A DNA stretch of 64,000 nt. It comes from an uncultured Bacteroidota bacterium. Lineage in GTDB: Bacteria; Bacteroidota; Bacteroidia; Flavobacteriales; Flavobacteriaceae. The DNA lies in contig CACNQJ010000005.1 in NCBI GenBank assembly GCA_902622575.1, forward strand, positions 1-64,000, read 5' to 3'. Numbering within the stretch: position 1 is the first letter of the stretch; each line of letters opens with the position of its first letter. Shown here in pieces: positions 24,548 to 34,749 of this stretch. Below the pieces are notes generated by a model. That model ran no database searches, was not told the DNA's origin, and was given only the letters and a program-made list of their open reading frames with translations. A program made the position numbers and the translations under genes.

Positions 24548-27500
24548 TTAAATACTAATTTCTAATACATCTATTTTTGTCGACACATAAACCAAAAATG
24601 CACCTTTTACTCTGTAATTAGCATCGTTTAATGCTTCAACGTAGCTTTTTATCTGTTTTTGATGACTTTTATTTCTTTTCCCAGTTTTATAATCTAAGAT
24701 GAATACGTCTTTTATAGATGTAAAAACAATTTTATCAGGGATAATTACCTTATCTGGTGGGATAAAAACCTCTCTTTCATTATATACAACATTTTTCTTT
24801 GAGAAAAACATTTTTAAAGAGCTGTGGTTTATTATTAAATCAACATATGTTTTAATTTTTATTTTCTCTTTTTTATTTATTATTCCTCTGTTGAAGTAAT
24901 CGTTGATTACATAACCTGATTGATGTTCATATTCAATTTCTGACATTATATTGTGAAATATATTCCCAAAATTTGAGCTTATCCTTTTGTCTGAATTATA
25001 ATATTTACTTAAAGTATTAGGGGTTTTAATGGTTTTTGTCTCAATTAATTTAAGTTTTTTGATTTTATTAGATGATAATTCTGGTCTAAATAGTGATTTA
25101 CCAATTTTGTAAAATGTTTTTTGTTGTGAAAACCTTTTGGTAATGTATGATTTTAATAATCCGCCAGAGCTATCTTCGTTTAATTCTTTATTCTCACATA
25201 TTATATGATTTTCTAAGATGGCTCTAGACAATGAAACGTACATAACGTTTAAATTGTCTAGTATCATTTGATCATCATATAGCCTCATTCTTTGACTCAT
25301 ACTATCGCTGAAAAGCTTCAAACTTTCATTGTATTTAACCAGGAAATTTCCTTTTATTTCATTATCTAAAAAATTAACCCAAATATTTTCATCTGGTTTT
25401 TTCAACTTAAAATCAAAATATGGTAAAATAACAATTGGGAATTCCAACCCTTTTGATTTATGAATGGTTAATACTTTTATAGCATCGGTTTCTTCAATTA
25501 AATTAACTTTTAATTTCTCCTTTTTTATATCCCAATAATCTACAAATGACTGTAAGAATGAGTTTTTACTATAAGAGAAATTATAGATTACGTCCAATAA
25601 AAAAGAGACTTGCATTTTAGCATCGTCTAAAAAACTTACAGATGATATTATTTTTTCACAAGTCGAGTAAAGCTCTAAACTAGACACTCTTTCATAATTT
25701 ATATTTAACAGTTTCTCAAAGAACTTTGAAACGGGGAGTTCCATATGTTTTTTTATAAACTCGTATTTGTTTTTTTTGTCTTGTTTTACACTAATAAACT
25801 TCAGTAAATTTTTCTTAGCTTTTAAATCATTCTTATTTTGGATTAGTCTTATAGCATCAATTAAAAAAAGAACCTCTTTTGACTCCGATAAAGCCAATAG
25901 TTCTTCAGAGTTAACTTTTATATTATTATTGATTAGTGAGGTGGAAATTAAATTACATTCCTTATTCGTTCTGCATAAAATGGCTATATCGCTCAAATTA
26001 AAGCCTTGTTTTTCCTTCTGCTTAATAATTCCTAATACTTTTTCTGATGATCTTTCATTATAATCTTTATTTAAGGGATTAATGAAATTAATTGAAAGGC
26101 ACCCCCCTGTTTTGCTCTTTAAAAAGCCTTGATCAAGCTTTCCATAAATACTATCAATTCCTTCGATCTTTAATAATTTTGAATTGTTTTTAAAAAACTG
26201 ATTATTAAAATCGACGATGTTGCTGAAACTTCTATAGTTAATTCCAAGTTTATTTATTTTAGGGTTTATGTAAAAAGGGTTTGTAGCTTTTAGACTTGTG
26301 AAAGTTTCTGGTTTAGCGCCCCTCCACCTATATATTGACTGTTTTGGGTCTCCAACTAAAAAAAGATTACCTCCATCATCATTTATTTCTTCATTTGTTA
26401 AAGCGTGAGAAGTCAAGGGAATTAGGTTTTTCCATTGTAATTCAGACGTGTCTTGAAACTCATCAACAAAATAATTGTTATACTTTGTCCCAATTTTCTC
26501 ATAAATAAAAGGCGCTGGTTGATCTGAAATATTTTCGGTAATGATAGAGTTAAAATCAGAGATCAACAATAAGTTATTATCATCTTGAAATTTTCTTGAA
26601 TAATTCACAATATTATAAATCAAATAATTCAAGGTTAGGTTTTGAAAAAGATTAGAGTATGTTTTTTGTGCTTGAATCATTGAGTTTATTTCAATTATAT
26701 AGGGTGTAATTTCAGATACTAACTGAGCAGTATCTGAATTTATTTTGTCTTTTTTTATGAGCGTATTGTTCTCCAATCTTTTAAGAACCTGATTCATGTT
26801 AAGTTTTTTTAAGTCAAATGATTGGATCTGTTTTAATAATTTAGGGAGAGCATTGAACGAGAATGAAGATTGATCAATAATTGAAATTTTATCTTCAATA
26901 TTTAATGAGATTTTTTGAATTGTTTTTAAATTTTCATTTAATCTTAATTGCAATGCTTTTTTTATGTTATTAAATGAGTCTTTATCCATTTTTTTATTTG
27001 ACACAAAATTGTAATTATTCTCATCCCAAATTATCTCGAGTAATTTTTTTAAATCAAACCCTACATCCCAAGACCTACTATTATTGTGCTTATCATTAGC
27101 ATATCTTACAATTAAATCAGACAAAAACGAATCTTTTTCTAAATCATTAAAAAATTTATCTATTAATTGATCTGAGAACTCATCTCTTTCAATAACTAAA
27201 TCAAAGTCATAAGAGAGAGCCAAGTCTCCTGAAAAAGAGCGAATAAGTCTATGATTAAATTTATCAATAGTGCTTACCTGAAAAAATGAGAAATTATGTA
27301 ATATTTTATTTAAAACTCTTTTTGCTTTATACATAATTGACTTTGTGGTAAATAATTCGCTTAAGCTTGAAGATTGGAAGATTAAAGATTGATTTGGATT
27401 TCTAGAGATTTGTTTTAGTTCGTTCAAAATTCTTTTTTTCATTTCATTAGCAGAGTTGTTTGTAAAAGTGAGTGCAAGAATTTTTTTATAAGAATCTTCC

Positions 27501-27595
27501 TTACCAGCAAGAAGAGCTACAATTACTTTACTGGCTAGTGAAAATGTTTTACCTGAGCCAGCACTTGCATTTATAATTTCAAATTTTTCTTTCAA
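24548..27595 (-). CDS. AddA-like UvrD-type helicase-nuclease
   Basis: 1015 residues. Walker A NASAGSGKTFS at residues 9-19, ILALTFTNNSANEM for motif Ia, FVDEFQDTSE for motif II near 377, LVGDPKQSIYRWRGA for motif III, TIHKSKGLEFP for motif V and LNVMYVSLSRA for motif VI. The C-terminus has a PD-(D/E)XK nuclease (VFTSIKDVFILDYKTG near 960-985, with Gln-rich KQIKSYV after it). It would unwind and degrade broken DNA ends together with the AddB-like protein. Distance from the nuclease gene is one ompA gene; the sod gene is divergent. Confidence 0.9.
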   Translation of the reverse strand: MKEKFEIINASAGSGKTFSLASKVIVALLAGKEDSYKKILALTFTNNSANEMKKRILNELKQISRNPNQSLIFQSSSLSELFTTKSIMYKAKRVLNKILHNFSFFQVSTIDKFNHRLIRSFSGDLALSYDFDLVIERDEFSDQLIDKFFNDLEKDSFLSDLIVRYANDKHNNSRSWDVGFDLKKLLEIIWDENNYNFVSNKKMDKDSFNNIKKALQLRLNENLKTIQKISLNIEDKISIIDQSSFSFNALPKLLKQIQSFDLKKLNMNQVLKRLENNTLIKKDKINSDTAQLVSEITPYIIEINSMIQAQKTYSNLFQNLTLNYLIYNIVNYSRKFQDDNNLLLISDFNSIITENISDQPAPFIYEKIGTKYNNYFVDEFQDTSELQWKNLIPLTSHALTNEEINDDGGNLFLVGDPKQSIYRWRGAKPETFTSLKATNPFYINPKINKLGINYRSFSNIVDFNNQFFKNNSKLLKIEGIDSIYGKLDQGFLKSKTGGCLSINFINPLNKDYNERSSEKVLGIIKQKEKQGFNLSDIAILCRTNKECNLISTSLINNNIKVNSEELLALSESKEVLFLIDAIRLIQNKNDLKAKKNLLKFISVKQDKKNKYEFIKKHMELPVSKFFEKLLNINYERVSSLELYSTCEKIISSVSFLDDAKMQVSFLLDVIYNFSYSKNSFLQSFVDYWDIKKEKLKVNLIEETDAIKVLTIHKSKGLEFPIVILPYFDFKLKKPDENIWVNFLDNEIKGNFLVKYNESLKLFSDSMSQRMRLYDDQMILDNLNVMYVSLSRAILENHIICENKELNEDSSGGLLKSYITKRFSQQKTFYKIGKSLFRPELSSNKIKKLKLIETKTIKTPNTLSKYYNSDKRISSNFGNIFHNIMSEIEYEHQSGYVINDYFNRGIINKKEKIKIKTYVDLIINHSSLKMFFSKKNVVYNEREVFIPPDKVIIPDKIVFTSIKDVFILDYKTGKRNKSHQKQIKSYVEALNDANYRVKGAFLVYVSTKIDVLEISI

Positions 27596-27621
27596 TCTTT
27601 TCAGCTTTTTGATGAATTGCG

Positions 27622-27629
27622 TAATTTTG
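27622..27629 (+). promoter_or_regulatory. -7 element of sod
   Basis: TAATTTTG fits TAnnTTTG and lies 24 bases before the ATG. No clear -33 motif. Confidence 0.45.
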
Positions 27630-27653
27630 GATTATTAATTTAAAACAAATACT

Positions 27654-28268
27654 ATGAGTTTCCAATTACCTAACCTAAGTTATGATCATGATGCCTTAGA
27701 GCCTCATATCGACTCAAAAACAATGCAAATTCACCATGGAAAACACCATGCTGGATATACCAGCAAGCTTAATGCTGCTGTTGAGGGCACAGACCTTGAG
27801 GGAAAATCAATTGAAGAAATTTTAAAAACTTTGGATATGAGTAATTCTGCAGTCCGAAATAATGGCGGTGGATATTACAATCACTGCTTGTTTTGGGAGA
27901 TAATGGGCCCGAACTGTGGTGGCTTACCCAGTGATAAACTAGCGATGGCAATAAATAAAAGTTTTGGCTCATTTGAAGTGTTCAAGTCTAAGTTCTCCAG
28001 TGCTGCAGGAACAAGATTTGGGTCTGGCTGGGCATGGTTATGCGCACACCCAAATGGTGAATTAGAAATTTGCTCTACTGCTAATCAAGACAACCCATTA
28101 ATGAAGGGCGAAGGGTGTGGTGGAACCCCTATTCTTGCATTAGATGTTTGGGAACATGCATACTACTTGAATTACCAAAACAGAAGACCAGACTATATTG
28201 ACGCTTTTTTTAACGTGATAAATTGGGCTGCTGTTGAAAAAAAGTATAGCTCAGCTACAGATAATTAA
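27654..28268 (+). CDS. sodA: Superoxide dismutase, Mn-type signature
   Basis: 204 residues. Metal ligands are His27 (QIHHGKHH), His77 (YYNHCLFW), Asp164 and His168 (DVWEHAYY). NNGGGYYNH carries Gly where iron enzymes usually have Gln, and TANQDNPLM supplies the second-sphere Gln145; both are the manganese-type arrangement. Cytoplasmic dismutation of superoxide. It is divergent from the AddA-like gene and convergent, with eight bases between, with the ABC/M1 gene. Cambialistic metal use cannot be excluded from sequence. Confidence 0.93.
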   Translation: MSFQLPNLSYDHDALEPHIDSKTMQIHHGKHHAGYTSKLNAAVEGTDLEGKSIEEILKTLDMSNSAVRNNGGGYYNHCLFWEIMGPNCGGLPSDKLAMAINKSFGSFEVFKSKFSSAAGTRFGSGWAWLCAHPNGELEICSTANQDNPLMKGEGCGGTPILALDVWEHAYYLNYQNRRPDYIDAFFNVINWAAVEKKYSSATDN

Positions 28269-28276
28269 TTTTAGCT

Positions 28277-31200
28277 TTACAGTTTATAATTAATTTTTTT
28301 TCTATTATCATCTGAATTAACATCGATAAGTTTATTGTAGGGATCAATGCCAACCTCATAAGGCTTTTTATCTAAAATAATTGATATTTTATTATTAATA
28401 GATGATATTTTGTGTTTTTTGAGGTATAATTCATTGTCTTCATCTTCTCCAAATACACCAATATCTACATAATCATTCAAATAAACTGAATACTTTGGTC
28501 TGCGCATATCATCTGTTTTGTAAAATATGGAATCCTTTTCACGATCACCATAAAAAATTTTCCCTTTTTCATTATTTCTGTATTTACTTACCATAAACTC
28601 AAAATCAACTTGATATTTTCCGTTTTCCAACTTTTTAGACTCTGCAGAAACAGCTTTATTTTCATAAAGGGTTATTGTTTCAAACATATCTTCAATTAAA
28701 TAGCTAAGAGAATCAGGTGTTACAACTTTAATGTGGTTTACCAAATCTATGGAGGTGGTGTATGGCGGGTTTTGAAAAGCGACTTTATTTACATAATTCG
28801 ATAGCGTATTATTTAATTTTTTTTCACCTAAATAATCACTTAAAGCATAGAATATTAAAGAGCCTTTTTGATAGTGTATATATCCTTGTCCGTCATTGTA
28901 CATCAATGCGTTTTCTCTTTTTAATTCAAATGTTCTGTCAGTAAGATATCTGTCTAATGATTGCTTCAAAAACTTACGCATTTTATTTTTACCATTAACT
29001 CCTTCAATGACCTTTAAAGCAACATATTCCGATAGGCTCTCAGACAACATTGTAGATCCAAGTACGTCAGCGCCAATTACTTGGTGAGCCCACCATTGAT
29101 GTGCAATTTCATGAGCAGAAACAACAAAAGCAAAATCATTTCCGCCTTCATCGGTATCATCAACATCCGCAATGAATCCAATTGTTTCAGAAAATGGAAT
29201 TGTATTTGGAAATGATTGGGCAAATGTGCCAGCTGTTCTTGGAAATTCAATTATTCGAGCCTGTTTGTGTTGATACGGGCTAAAATTGTCTGAACAATAT
29301 TGAAGAGCCGCCTTCATTCCTTTCATCATTCTATTTAAATTATAGTCATGGCCTTTATGGTAATAAATCTCAAGGTTTACATCATTCCATTTGTCTCTAG
29401 CAACTTCATATTCTGCAGAGTTAAAAGCATAGAAATTTAAAATTTTACTATCCATTTTGTAATGAAAATATCTCCTGTCATCCTCAATCCACTCTCTTTG
29501 TAGGTATCCAGGTGCTATTGCAATTTGTTCTTTTGAAGTACTTACAATTGCTTCAAAATCTATCCAATCAGAGTCATTTGAAATGTAAGTGTTACCGAGT
29601 GCTGTGGAGTCTGAGGGGTGAGGTTTTAACTTATTTGGTGGTAAATCGTATTTTTCTCTGGTTTTATCATCCCTTAACTCTCCTCCACTGTATCCTAAAG
29701 ATGGAAAAAGAGAATTATTAATAAATGTTCCATTGCTTATTACAGCCGAATTACTTCTGCGGAATGTATTTGGTTTATTTTTAACAGAAAAATTTAAATT
29801 TAAAGAATCCCCAGGCAATAATGGATTATTTAATTTGTATATGTCAAAGTGATATAATGTGTCCTCTAAAACTAATGAGGTTTCTTTATTAAAATCAAAG
29901 GTGCTTATGGCCGAATTGTGATTTAAAAATATACTATCAATTGATTGCTTTGTCTTATTGACCAATACATATGTGCCTCTGGCATTAATGTCTCTTGATT
30001 TTGGATAAAGATCAACCTCAACATTAACTGAAACAATTCTTGGTTGACTATATTTTTCAAACTTTTTATATTTCTTTTCCCATTCAACAGTTTCAAGCTC
30101 TCTTTCTTTAGCAGACTTTCTACTATTTAAAATATTATTGTCATAATACAAATACCCTCCAATTACTATAAACAATAGGCTGAATAATGTTAAAAAAAAT
30201 GGGTTTTTACCATTAAATCTAGATTTTGCAATTTTAAACTTTTCCGAAATTCCACTTGAAAAACCTCTGTTGTAAAATAAAATAGTAAGTACGTAAAATA
30301 CCAAACCTAGAGATAGCCAATAAAATTTGTAAATAAAATAATTATTGAGTCCTGATCCATAACCATTCATGTCTGAATATGAAAATCCAGGACCTTGATT
30401 ATATTTAAAAATTGATTGTTCTATTCCAGCAATACTTGTTAATGGTATGCCTATTAACAAAACAATCATTACAAATAATCCCAAGTATGGGTTCGGAATA
30501 ATAGTCTGTATAAAAAAAGCTAAAAGCGCCCAAATAACATAATAAATAAGATTTAGAACAATTAGTTCATAAATATATAAGCCTAATTGGAAATCATAAA
30601 ACCCCTTATAAATCTGGAAAATTATTCCTGTTATCATAATTAATGAAAGTAGAACAATTTGCATTTTTACAATTGCCAAAAACTTAGATGACAATAAGAC
30701 CCAGCTAGGAGTTGGTGTAGTATCAATAAACTGGTTGATATTTGATATCCTGGAACGATGGATTAAGAGTCCGGAGTAAAGGAATGTACAAATATTGATT
30801 GCCAAAGTAAATGGTGCACCAGCACTAAGCATGCGCCATGTCCTAGGCAGAGTAGCTGTTCCAAAAATGTTTCCTAATTCAAATAATCCAACTAGATTTA
30901 GTAATAAACCAACAAGAACAATTGATATAAAAGGCCAGCTTTTTATTATATATAAAAAATCAATATTTGATAATTTCCATAATAACTTAAAATTGGTTTG
31001 ATTGGAGAAATTAAGATTGGTCTTTGGCAAACTTATTTTAATGATACTCCCAAAATTTGATTTAGTTAATCTTCTAGAGTTTTTCTTTTTAAATGAAAAA
31101 GAAAATGGATTTTGACTAAAAGAAAACAAGCGATATATAGAAACAAAAATCAATAAGCCAAGGGAAAGCCAAATAATACGATTGTAAATAAAAACACCCT

Positions 31201-31918
31201 TAATTGGAATATATAGCTCGTTTTGCTCTGCAGGTGTCCAATACCTTGTATAATAATCAAGCGCCATGTCGCCAAACGGATCAAGAAGTGCCGCAATAAG
31301 TCTGTTCTCTTGCTCCTGTCCATAACTTGAAAGAAAGCCCTGTAAGATTAAAATAATTAAAACAAATATAAAGCCAGCCGAAATATTTCTAGTAAATGTC
31401 ACAATACCAAAAACTATAGCTCCAGTAAATAACATGTTTGGCAGAATGTATATTATGTACACATCTAAATATGGTTTTAATTCAAATTGAGTTAATAAAT
31501 CAGGATTGGTTCCAGGCAAGTTAAATCCCAAAGAAATGCCAATTGCTGTAAACAAAACAATCAGGTGAACAATAAAAATTCCACTAAAAAATTTAGCCAA
31601 CAAATACTCAGCTTTAGTAAAAGGATACGAATACAAAATAGTATGCATCTGGCTCTTATAATCTCTGTATATTGAAACACCAATTATTGATGGGTAGAGA
31701 AAAATTATTAGCCCTGTTAATCCTGCAAACAAACCGCCTAAAGCATAAGGTGAATTTACAACCCTGGATGACCCAACTGTAGATGTGAAAGAGTCGAATA
31801 GGCCTGCTTCTGAACCTGATAATAAAAGTGATATTACAAAGAAAATGAATGAATAGATATAGAATGATGGCCTACCTAACCAATATTTAATCTCATTTTT
31901 AAAAATATTTAGGAACAT
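28277..31918 (-). CDS. ABC permease fused to an M1-type aminopeptidase domain
   Basis: 1213 residues. Residues 1-600 hold about a dozen membrane segments in two ABC-2-type permease-like blocks (IGVSIYRDYKSQMHTILYSYPF, split; TNPYLGLF region). Residues 640-1213 form a soluble M1-like peptidase: the zinc motif HEIAH near 935, the third ligand in SESLSEYVAL, but with the usual exopeptidase GxMEN motif not clearly seen. The partner ATPase gene lies seven bases upstream in the same operon. Such fusions are widespread in Bacteroidota and of unknown substrate; peptide export or trimming at the outer face of the membrane is a guess. Confidence 0.88.
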   Translation of the reverse strand: MFLNIFKNEIKYWLGRPSFYIYSFIFFVISLLLSGSEAGLFDSFTSTVGSSRVVNSPYALGGLFAGLTGLIIFLYPSIIGVSIYRDYKSQMHTILYSYPFTKAEYLLAKFFSGIFIVHLIVLFTAIGISLGFNLPGTNPDLLTQFELKPYLDVYIIYILPNMLFTGAIVFGIVTFTRNISAGFIFVLIILILQGFLSSYGQEQENRLIAALLDPFGDMALDYYTRYWTPAEQNELYIPIKGVFIYNRIIWLSLGLLIFVSIYRLFSFSQNPFSFSFKKKNSRRLTKSNFGSIIKISLPKTNLNFSNQTNFKLLWKLSNIDFLYIIKSWPFISIVLVGLLLNLVGLFELGNIFGTATLPRTWRMLSAGAPFTLAINICTFLYSGLLIHRSRISNINQFIDTTPTPSWVLLSSKFLAIVKMQIVLLSLIMITGIIFQIYKGFYDFQLGLYIYELIVLNLIYYVIWALLAFFIQTIIPNPYLGLFVMIVLLIGIPLTSIAGIEQSIFKYNQGPGFSYSDMNGYGSGLNNYFIYKFYWLSLGLVFYVLTILFYNRGFSSGISEKFKIAKSRFNGKNPFFLTLFSLLFIVIGGYLYYDNNILNSRKSAKERELETVEWEKKYKKFEKYSQPRIVSVNVEVDLYPKSRDINARGTYVLVNKTKQSIDSIFLNHNSAISTFDFNKETSLVLEDTLYHFDIYKLNNPLLPGDSLNLNFSVKNKPNTFRRSNSAVISNGTFINNSLFPSLGYSGGELRDDKTREKYDLPPNKLKPHPSDSTALGNTYISNDSDWIDFEAIVSTSKEQIAIAPGYLQREWIEDDRRYFHYKMDSKILNFYAFNSAEYEVARDKWNDVNLEIYYHKGHDYNLNRMMKGMKAALQYCSDNFSPYQHKQARIIEFPRTAGTFAQSFPNTIPFSETIGFIADVDDTDEGGNDFAFVVSAHEIAHQWWAHQVIGADVLGSTMLSESLSEYVALKVIEGVNGKNKMRKFLKQSLDRYLTDRTFELKRENALMYNDGQGYIHYQKGSLIFYALSDYLGEKKLNNTLSNYVNKVAFQNPPYTTSIDLVNHIKVVTPDSLSYLIEDMFETITLYENKAVSAESKKLENGKYQVDFEFMVSKYRNNEKGKIFYGDREKDSIFYKTDDMRRPKYSVYLNDYVDIGVFGEDEDNELYLKKHKISSINNKISIILDKKPYEVGIDPYNKLIDVNSDDNRKKINYKL

Positions 31919-31925
31919 TGAATAT

Positions 31926-32807
31926 TTATTGTGTTTGATCCTGCTTTAATGTTAAAAAATATACATCTTCTAATTGGGGTATTGTTTTTTTAAACCCTGT
32001 TCCAGGTTTTTTTTGTTCATAAACCCTAATATTTATTGTATTGTCAACATTATAGTTTGAAGACAAAACATTGTGTTTTAATTCCATTTTTTCTAAGTCG
32101 TCCCTGGTTATTGATTTAGTCCAAATCTTACCAATTATGTCTTTGGTTGCTTTATTAGGTTTAATGTGTTTTAATATTTTACCCCCATTCATAATGGCCA
32201 TATCATTACATAATTCTTTAACATCTTCTACAATGTGCGTAGAGAAAATTACAGTGCAATTTGTGCCAACCTCTCTGAGAACATTCAAAAATCTTTGTCT
32301 CTCAGCAGGATCCAGGCCTGCGGTCGGCTCATCAACAATAATTAACTCTGGGTTGTTCAACAATAATTGGGCTATTCCAAATCTTTGTTTCATGCCTCCA
32401 GAGAAACCATCAACATTCTTTTTTTTTACATCACTTAGGTTTGTAATTTCTAATAATTTATCAACTAAATTCTTTCTCTCGTTGTTTTTGCTAACCCCTT
32501 TCAAAACAGCAAAATAGCTCAAAAGCTGCTCTGCAGACATCTTTGGATAAACCCCAAAAGATTGAGGCAGGTATCCTAGTCTTTTTCGTAAGGAAAGATT
32601 ATTTTCTAAAACATTTATATCATTAAAAAATATCTCACCATTGTCGGGAGATTGTATTGTTGCTATAGTCCTCATCAATGTTGACTTGCCAGCTCCGTTA
32701 GGCCCTAGCAAACCAAACATCCCAGTTCCAATATTTAAACTTACATCATCTAGGGCTTTGACTTTGTTGGCATATATTTTAGTTAAGTTTTTAATTTTAA
32801 GTTTCAT
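31926..32807 (-). CDS. ABC transporter ATP-binding protein
   Basis: 293 residues, complete ATPase: Walker A GPNGAGKST near 35-43, Q-loop in YLPQSFGV, signature FSGGMKQR, Walker B LIIVDEP and H-loop STHIVED. The C-terminal 60 residues are an extra small domain, as in ABC-2-type drug or polysaccharide exporters. It lies seven bases before the permease/M1 fusion and ten bases after purF, so it may be expressed from the purF transcript or its own promoter. Confidence 0.93.
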   Translation of the reverse strand: MKLKIKNLTKIYANKVKALDDVSLNIGTGMFGLLGPNGAGKSTLMRTIATIQSPDNGEIFFNDINVLENNLSLRKRLGYLPQSFGVYPKMSAEQLLSYFAVLKGVSKNNERKNLVDKLLEITNLSDVKKKNVDGFSGGMKQRFGIAQLLLNNPELIIVDEPTAGLDPAERQRFLNVLREVGTNCTVIFSTHIVEDVKELCNDMAIMNGGKILKHIKPNKATKDIIGKIWTKSITRDDLEKMELKHNVLSSNYNVDNTINIRVYEQKKPGTGFKKTIPQLEDVYFLTLKQDQTQ

Positions 32808-32817
32808 TTAGAAAAAT

Positions 32818-34710
32818 TTAGTAAGCGCGTTTATTTGATCCCTCATAATAATTTATAAAAGCTTGGTTAACTACCTTATTACCGCCGGGTGTTGGATAGT
32901 TCCCAGAAAAATACCAATCTCCAAGGTGATCTGGGCATGCCTTGTGAAGATTTTTTATAGATTGATATATAACCACAATATCTGCTTTAATATCATCCTC
33001 TTTGAGCATAACTGAAATCTTTGAACTTATCATGTCGTCAGTGAAAGAGTCGTAAATTTCTTTAACACAATTTCTTATTTTTGAGACAGTTTTTTTATTT
33101 TCTTCGACACACTTTTCATATATCTTTTTGACTATTGAGCCATTACTATTTTCTTTCAAAAGCTCGATTGAAGCTCTAAATGCAATAAGGTCGGTCATTC
33201 TAGCCATATCAATTCCGTAACAATCTGGGTATCTTATTTGTGGTGCGCTTGAAACAATAATTATTTTTTTTGGAGACAATCTATCTAACATTTTGATTAT
33301 ACTTTTTTGAAGAGTAGTTCCCCTTACAATACTATCATCAATTATAACTAGGTTATCTGTGCTTTTAATTGAGCCATAAGTAACATCATAAACATGTTTA
33401 ACAAGCTCATCTCTATTTGAGTCATCGGTGATAAAAGTTCTAAGCTTAGCATCTTTTATAGCCACTTTTTCAATTCTTGGCCGATGCGATAAGAGGGTTT
33501 TTAATTTGTCTCTAGAAATTTTATTTCCGGCTTTTATAATTTTCTTTTCAGCAATTTTGTTCATATGGTCCTGGGCTTCGTGAACTAATCCATAGAATGA
33601 AACCTCAGCAGTATTTGGAATGTAAGAAAACACTGTGTTTTTTAAATCATTCTCTACGGCCTTTAAAATTTGCGGAAACACCAATCTTCCTAATTTTTTT
33701 CTTTCATTATAAATCTCTTTATCACTTCCTCTTGAAAAATATATTCTTTCAAAGGAGCATGACTTTTTTCTAACTGGCTTATTTACATTGCGGATAATTA
33801 TTTTACCAGACTTCTTAATTATTAGCCCAAATCCAGGATCAATTTCTTTAATTGAGTTTTCAGGTGTATTAAACACTGTTTTAATTACGGGCCTTTCAGA
33901 TGCAACCACAACAATCTCATCATCTGCATGATAATATGCTGGCCTTATACCAGCTGGATCCCTTACGACAAAGGCATCTCCATGGCCTAAGAGCCCACCT
34001 ATGGCATAACCACCGTCCCAGTCCTTTGAAGCCTTTTTAAGTATTTTGATTAGATCTATACTTTCCCCTATTATTGTAGATGCGTCCATTTTAGATACTC
34101 CTTCTTTCTTCAGATTTTTATAAATTTTTGCGACGGCATCATCTAAAAAATGTCCTATTTTTTCCATAACCGTTACAGTATCCGACATTTCTTTTGGATG
34201 TTGGCCCAAAGAGACAAGATTTTCAAATAATTCCTTGTTATTGGTCATGTTAAAGTTTCCTGCTACAATTAAGTTTCTGTGCATCCAGTTGTTTTGCCTT
34301 AAAAAAGGGTGAACGGCGTCAACACTATTTCTTCCGAATGTTCCATATCTGACGTGGCCTAAAAATAATTCTGAGACGTGTGGTATATTTTTTTTCTGTT
34401 GTTGAACTGACCATTTGGGATTTGATTTTAATTCCTTAGTAACTCTTTGGTTTGATAAATTGAAGATTTCTTGTATTGGGTTCTGGCTTGCTGATCTTTC
34501 TCGATGCATGAATCTTTCCCCAGGCTTAACATTTAACTTTACGCTTGCAAATCCTGCTCCGTCTTGACCTCTATTGTGCTGTTTTTCAAGCATTAAATAA
34601 AGCTTGTTCAAGCCATATGTTGTGGTCCCGTATTTTTTTTTGTAAAAATCTAAAGGCTTTAATAATCTAATAAGAGCTAATCCACATTCGTGGTTTAATT
34701 GATCACTCAT
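32818..34710 (-). CDS. purF: Amidophosphoribosyltransferase, long Bacteroidota type
   Basis: 630 residues, clearly longer than the ~500 of classical PurF. The class II glutaminase has the nucleophile at Cys9 (HECGLALIR), so eight residues must be removed or tolerated before it, then QHNRGQDGAG and GHVRYGTFG. The phosphoribosyltransferase has VIIDDSIVRGTT (PRPP loop) and ends with YFSGNYPTPGG. It makes phosphoribosylamine in the first step of purine synthesis. purN lies nearby in the same direction, separated by a PfkB kinase and rnhA. A TAnnTTTG element precedes the gene. Confidence 0.93.
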   Translation of the reverse strand: MSDQLNHECGLALIRLLKPLDFYKKKYGTTTYGLNKLYLMLEKQHNRGQDGAGFASVKLNVKPGERFMHRERSASQNPIQEIFNLSNQRVTKELKSNPKWSVQQQKKNIPHVSELFLGHVRYGTFGRNSVDAVHPFLRQNNWMHRNLIVAGNFNMTNNKELFENLVSLGQHPKEMSDTVTVMEKIGHFLDDAVAKIYKNLKKEGVSKMDASTIIGESIDLIKILKKASKDWDGGYAIGGLLGHGDAFVVRDPAGIRPAYYHADDEIVVVASERPVIKTVFNTPENSIKEIDPGFGLIIKKSGKIIIRNVNKPVRKKSCSFERIYFSRGSDKEIYNERKKLGRLVFPQILKAVENDLKNTVFSYIPNTAEVSFYGLVHEAQDHMNKIAEKKIIKAGNKISRDKLKTLLSHRPRIEKVAIKDAKLRTFITDDSNRDELVKHVYDVTYGSIKSTDNLVIIDDSIVRGTTLQKSIIKMLDRLSPKKIIIVSSAPQIRYPDCYGIDMARMTDLIAFRASIELLKENSNGSIVKKIYEKCVEENKKTVSKIRNCVKEIYDSFTDDMISSKISVMLKEDDIKADIVVIYQSIKNLHKACPDHLGDWYFSGNYPTPGGNKVVNQAFINYYEGSNKRAY

Positions 34711-34725
34711 TGCACACAGTTATGA

Positions 34726-34733
34726 CAAAAATA
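34726..34733 (-). promoter_or_regulatory. -7 element of purF
   Basis: On the minus strand TATTTTTG, an exact match to TAnnTTTG, 15 bases before the purF ATG. It suggests purF has its own start in addition to read-through from the PfkB gene. Confidence 0.55.
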
Positions 34734-34749
34734 TGATAATCTTATTTAA

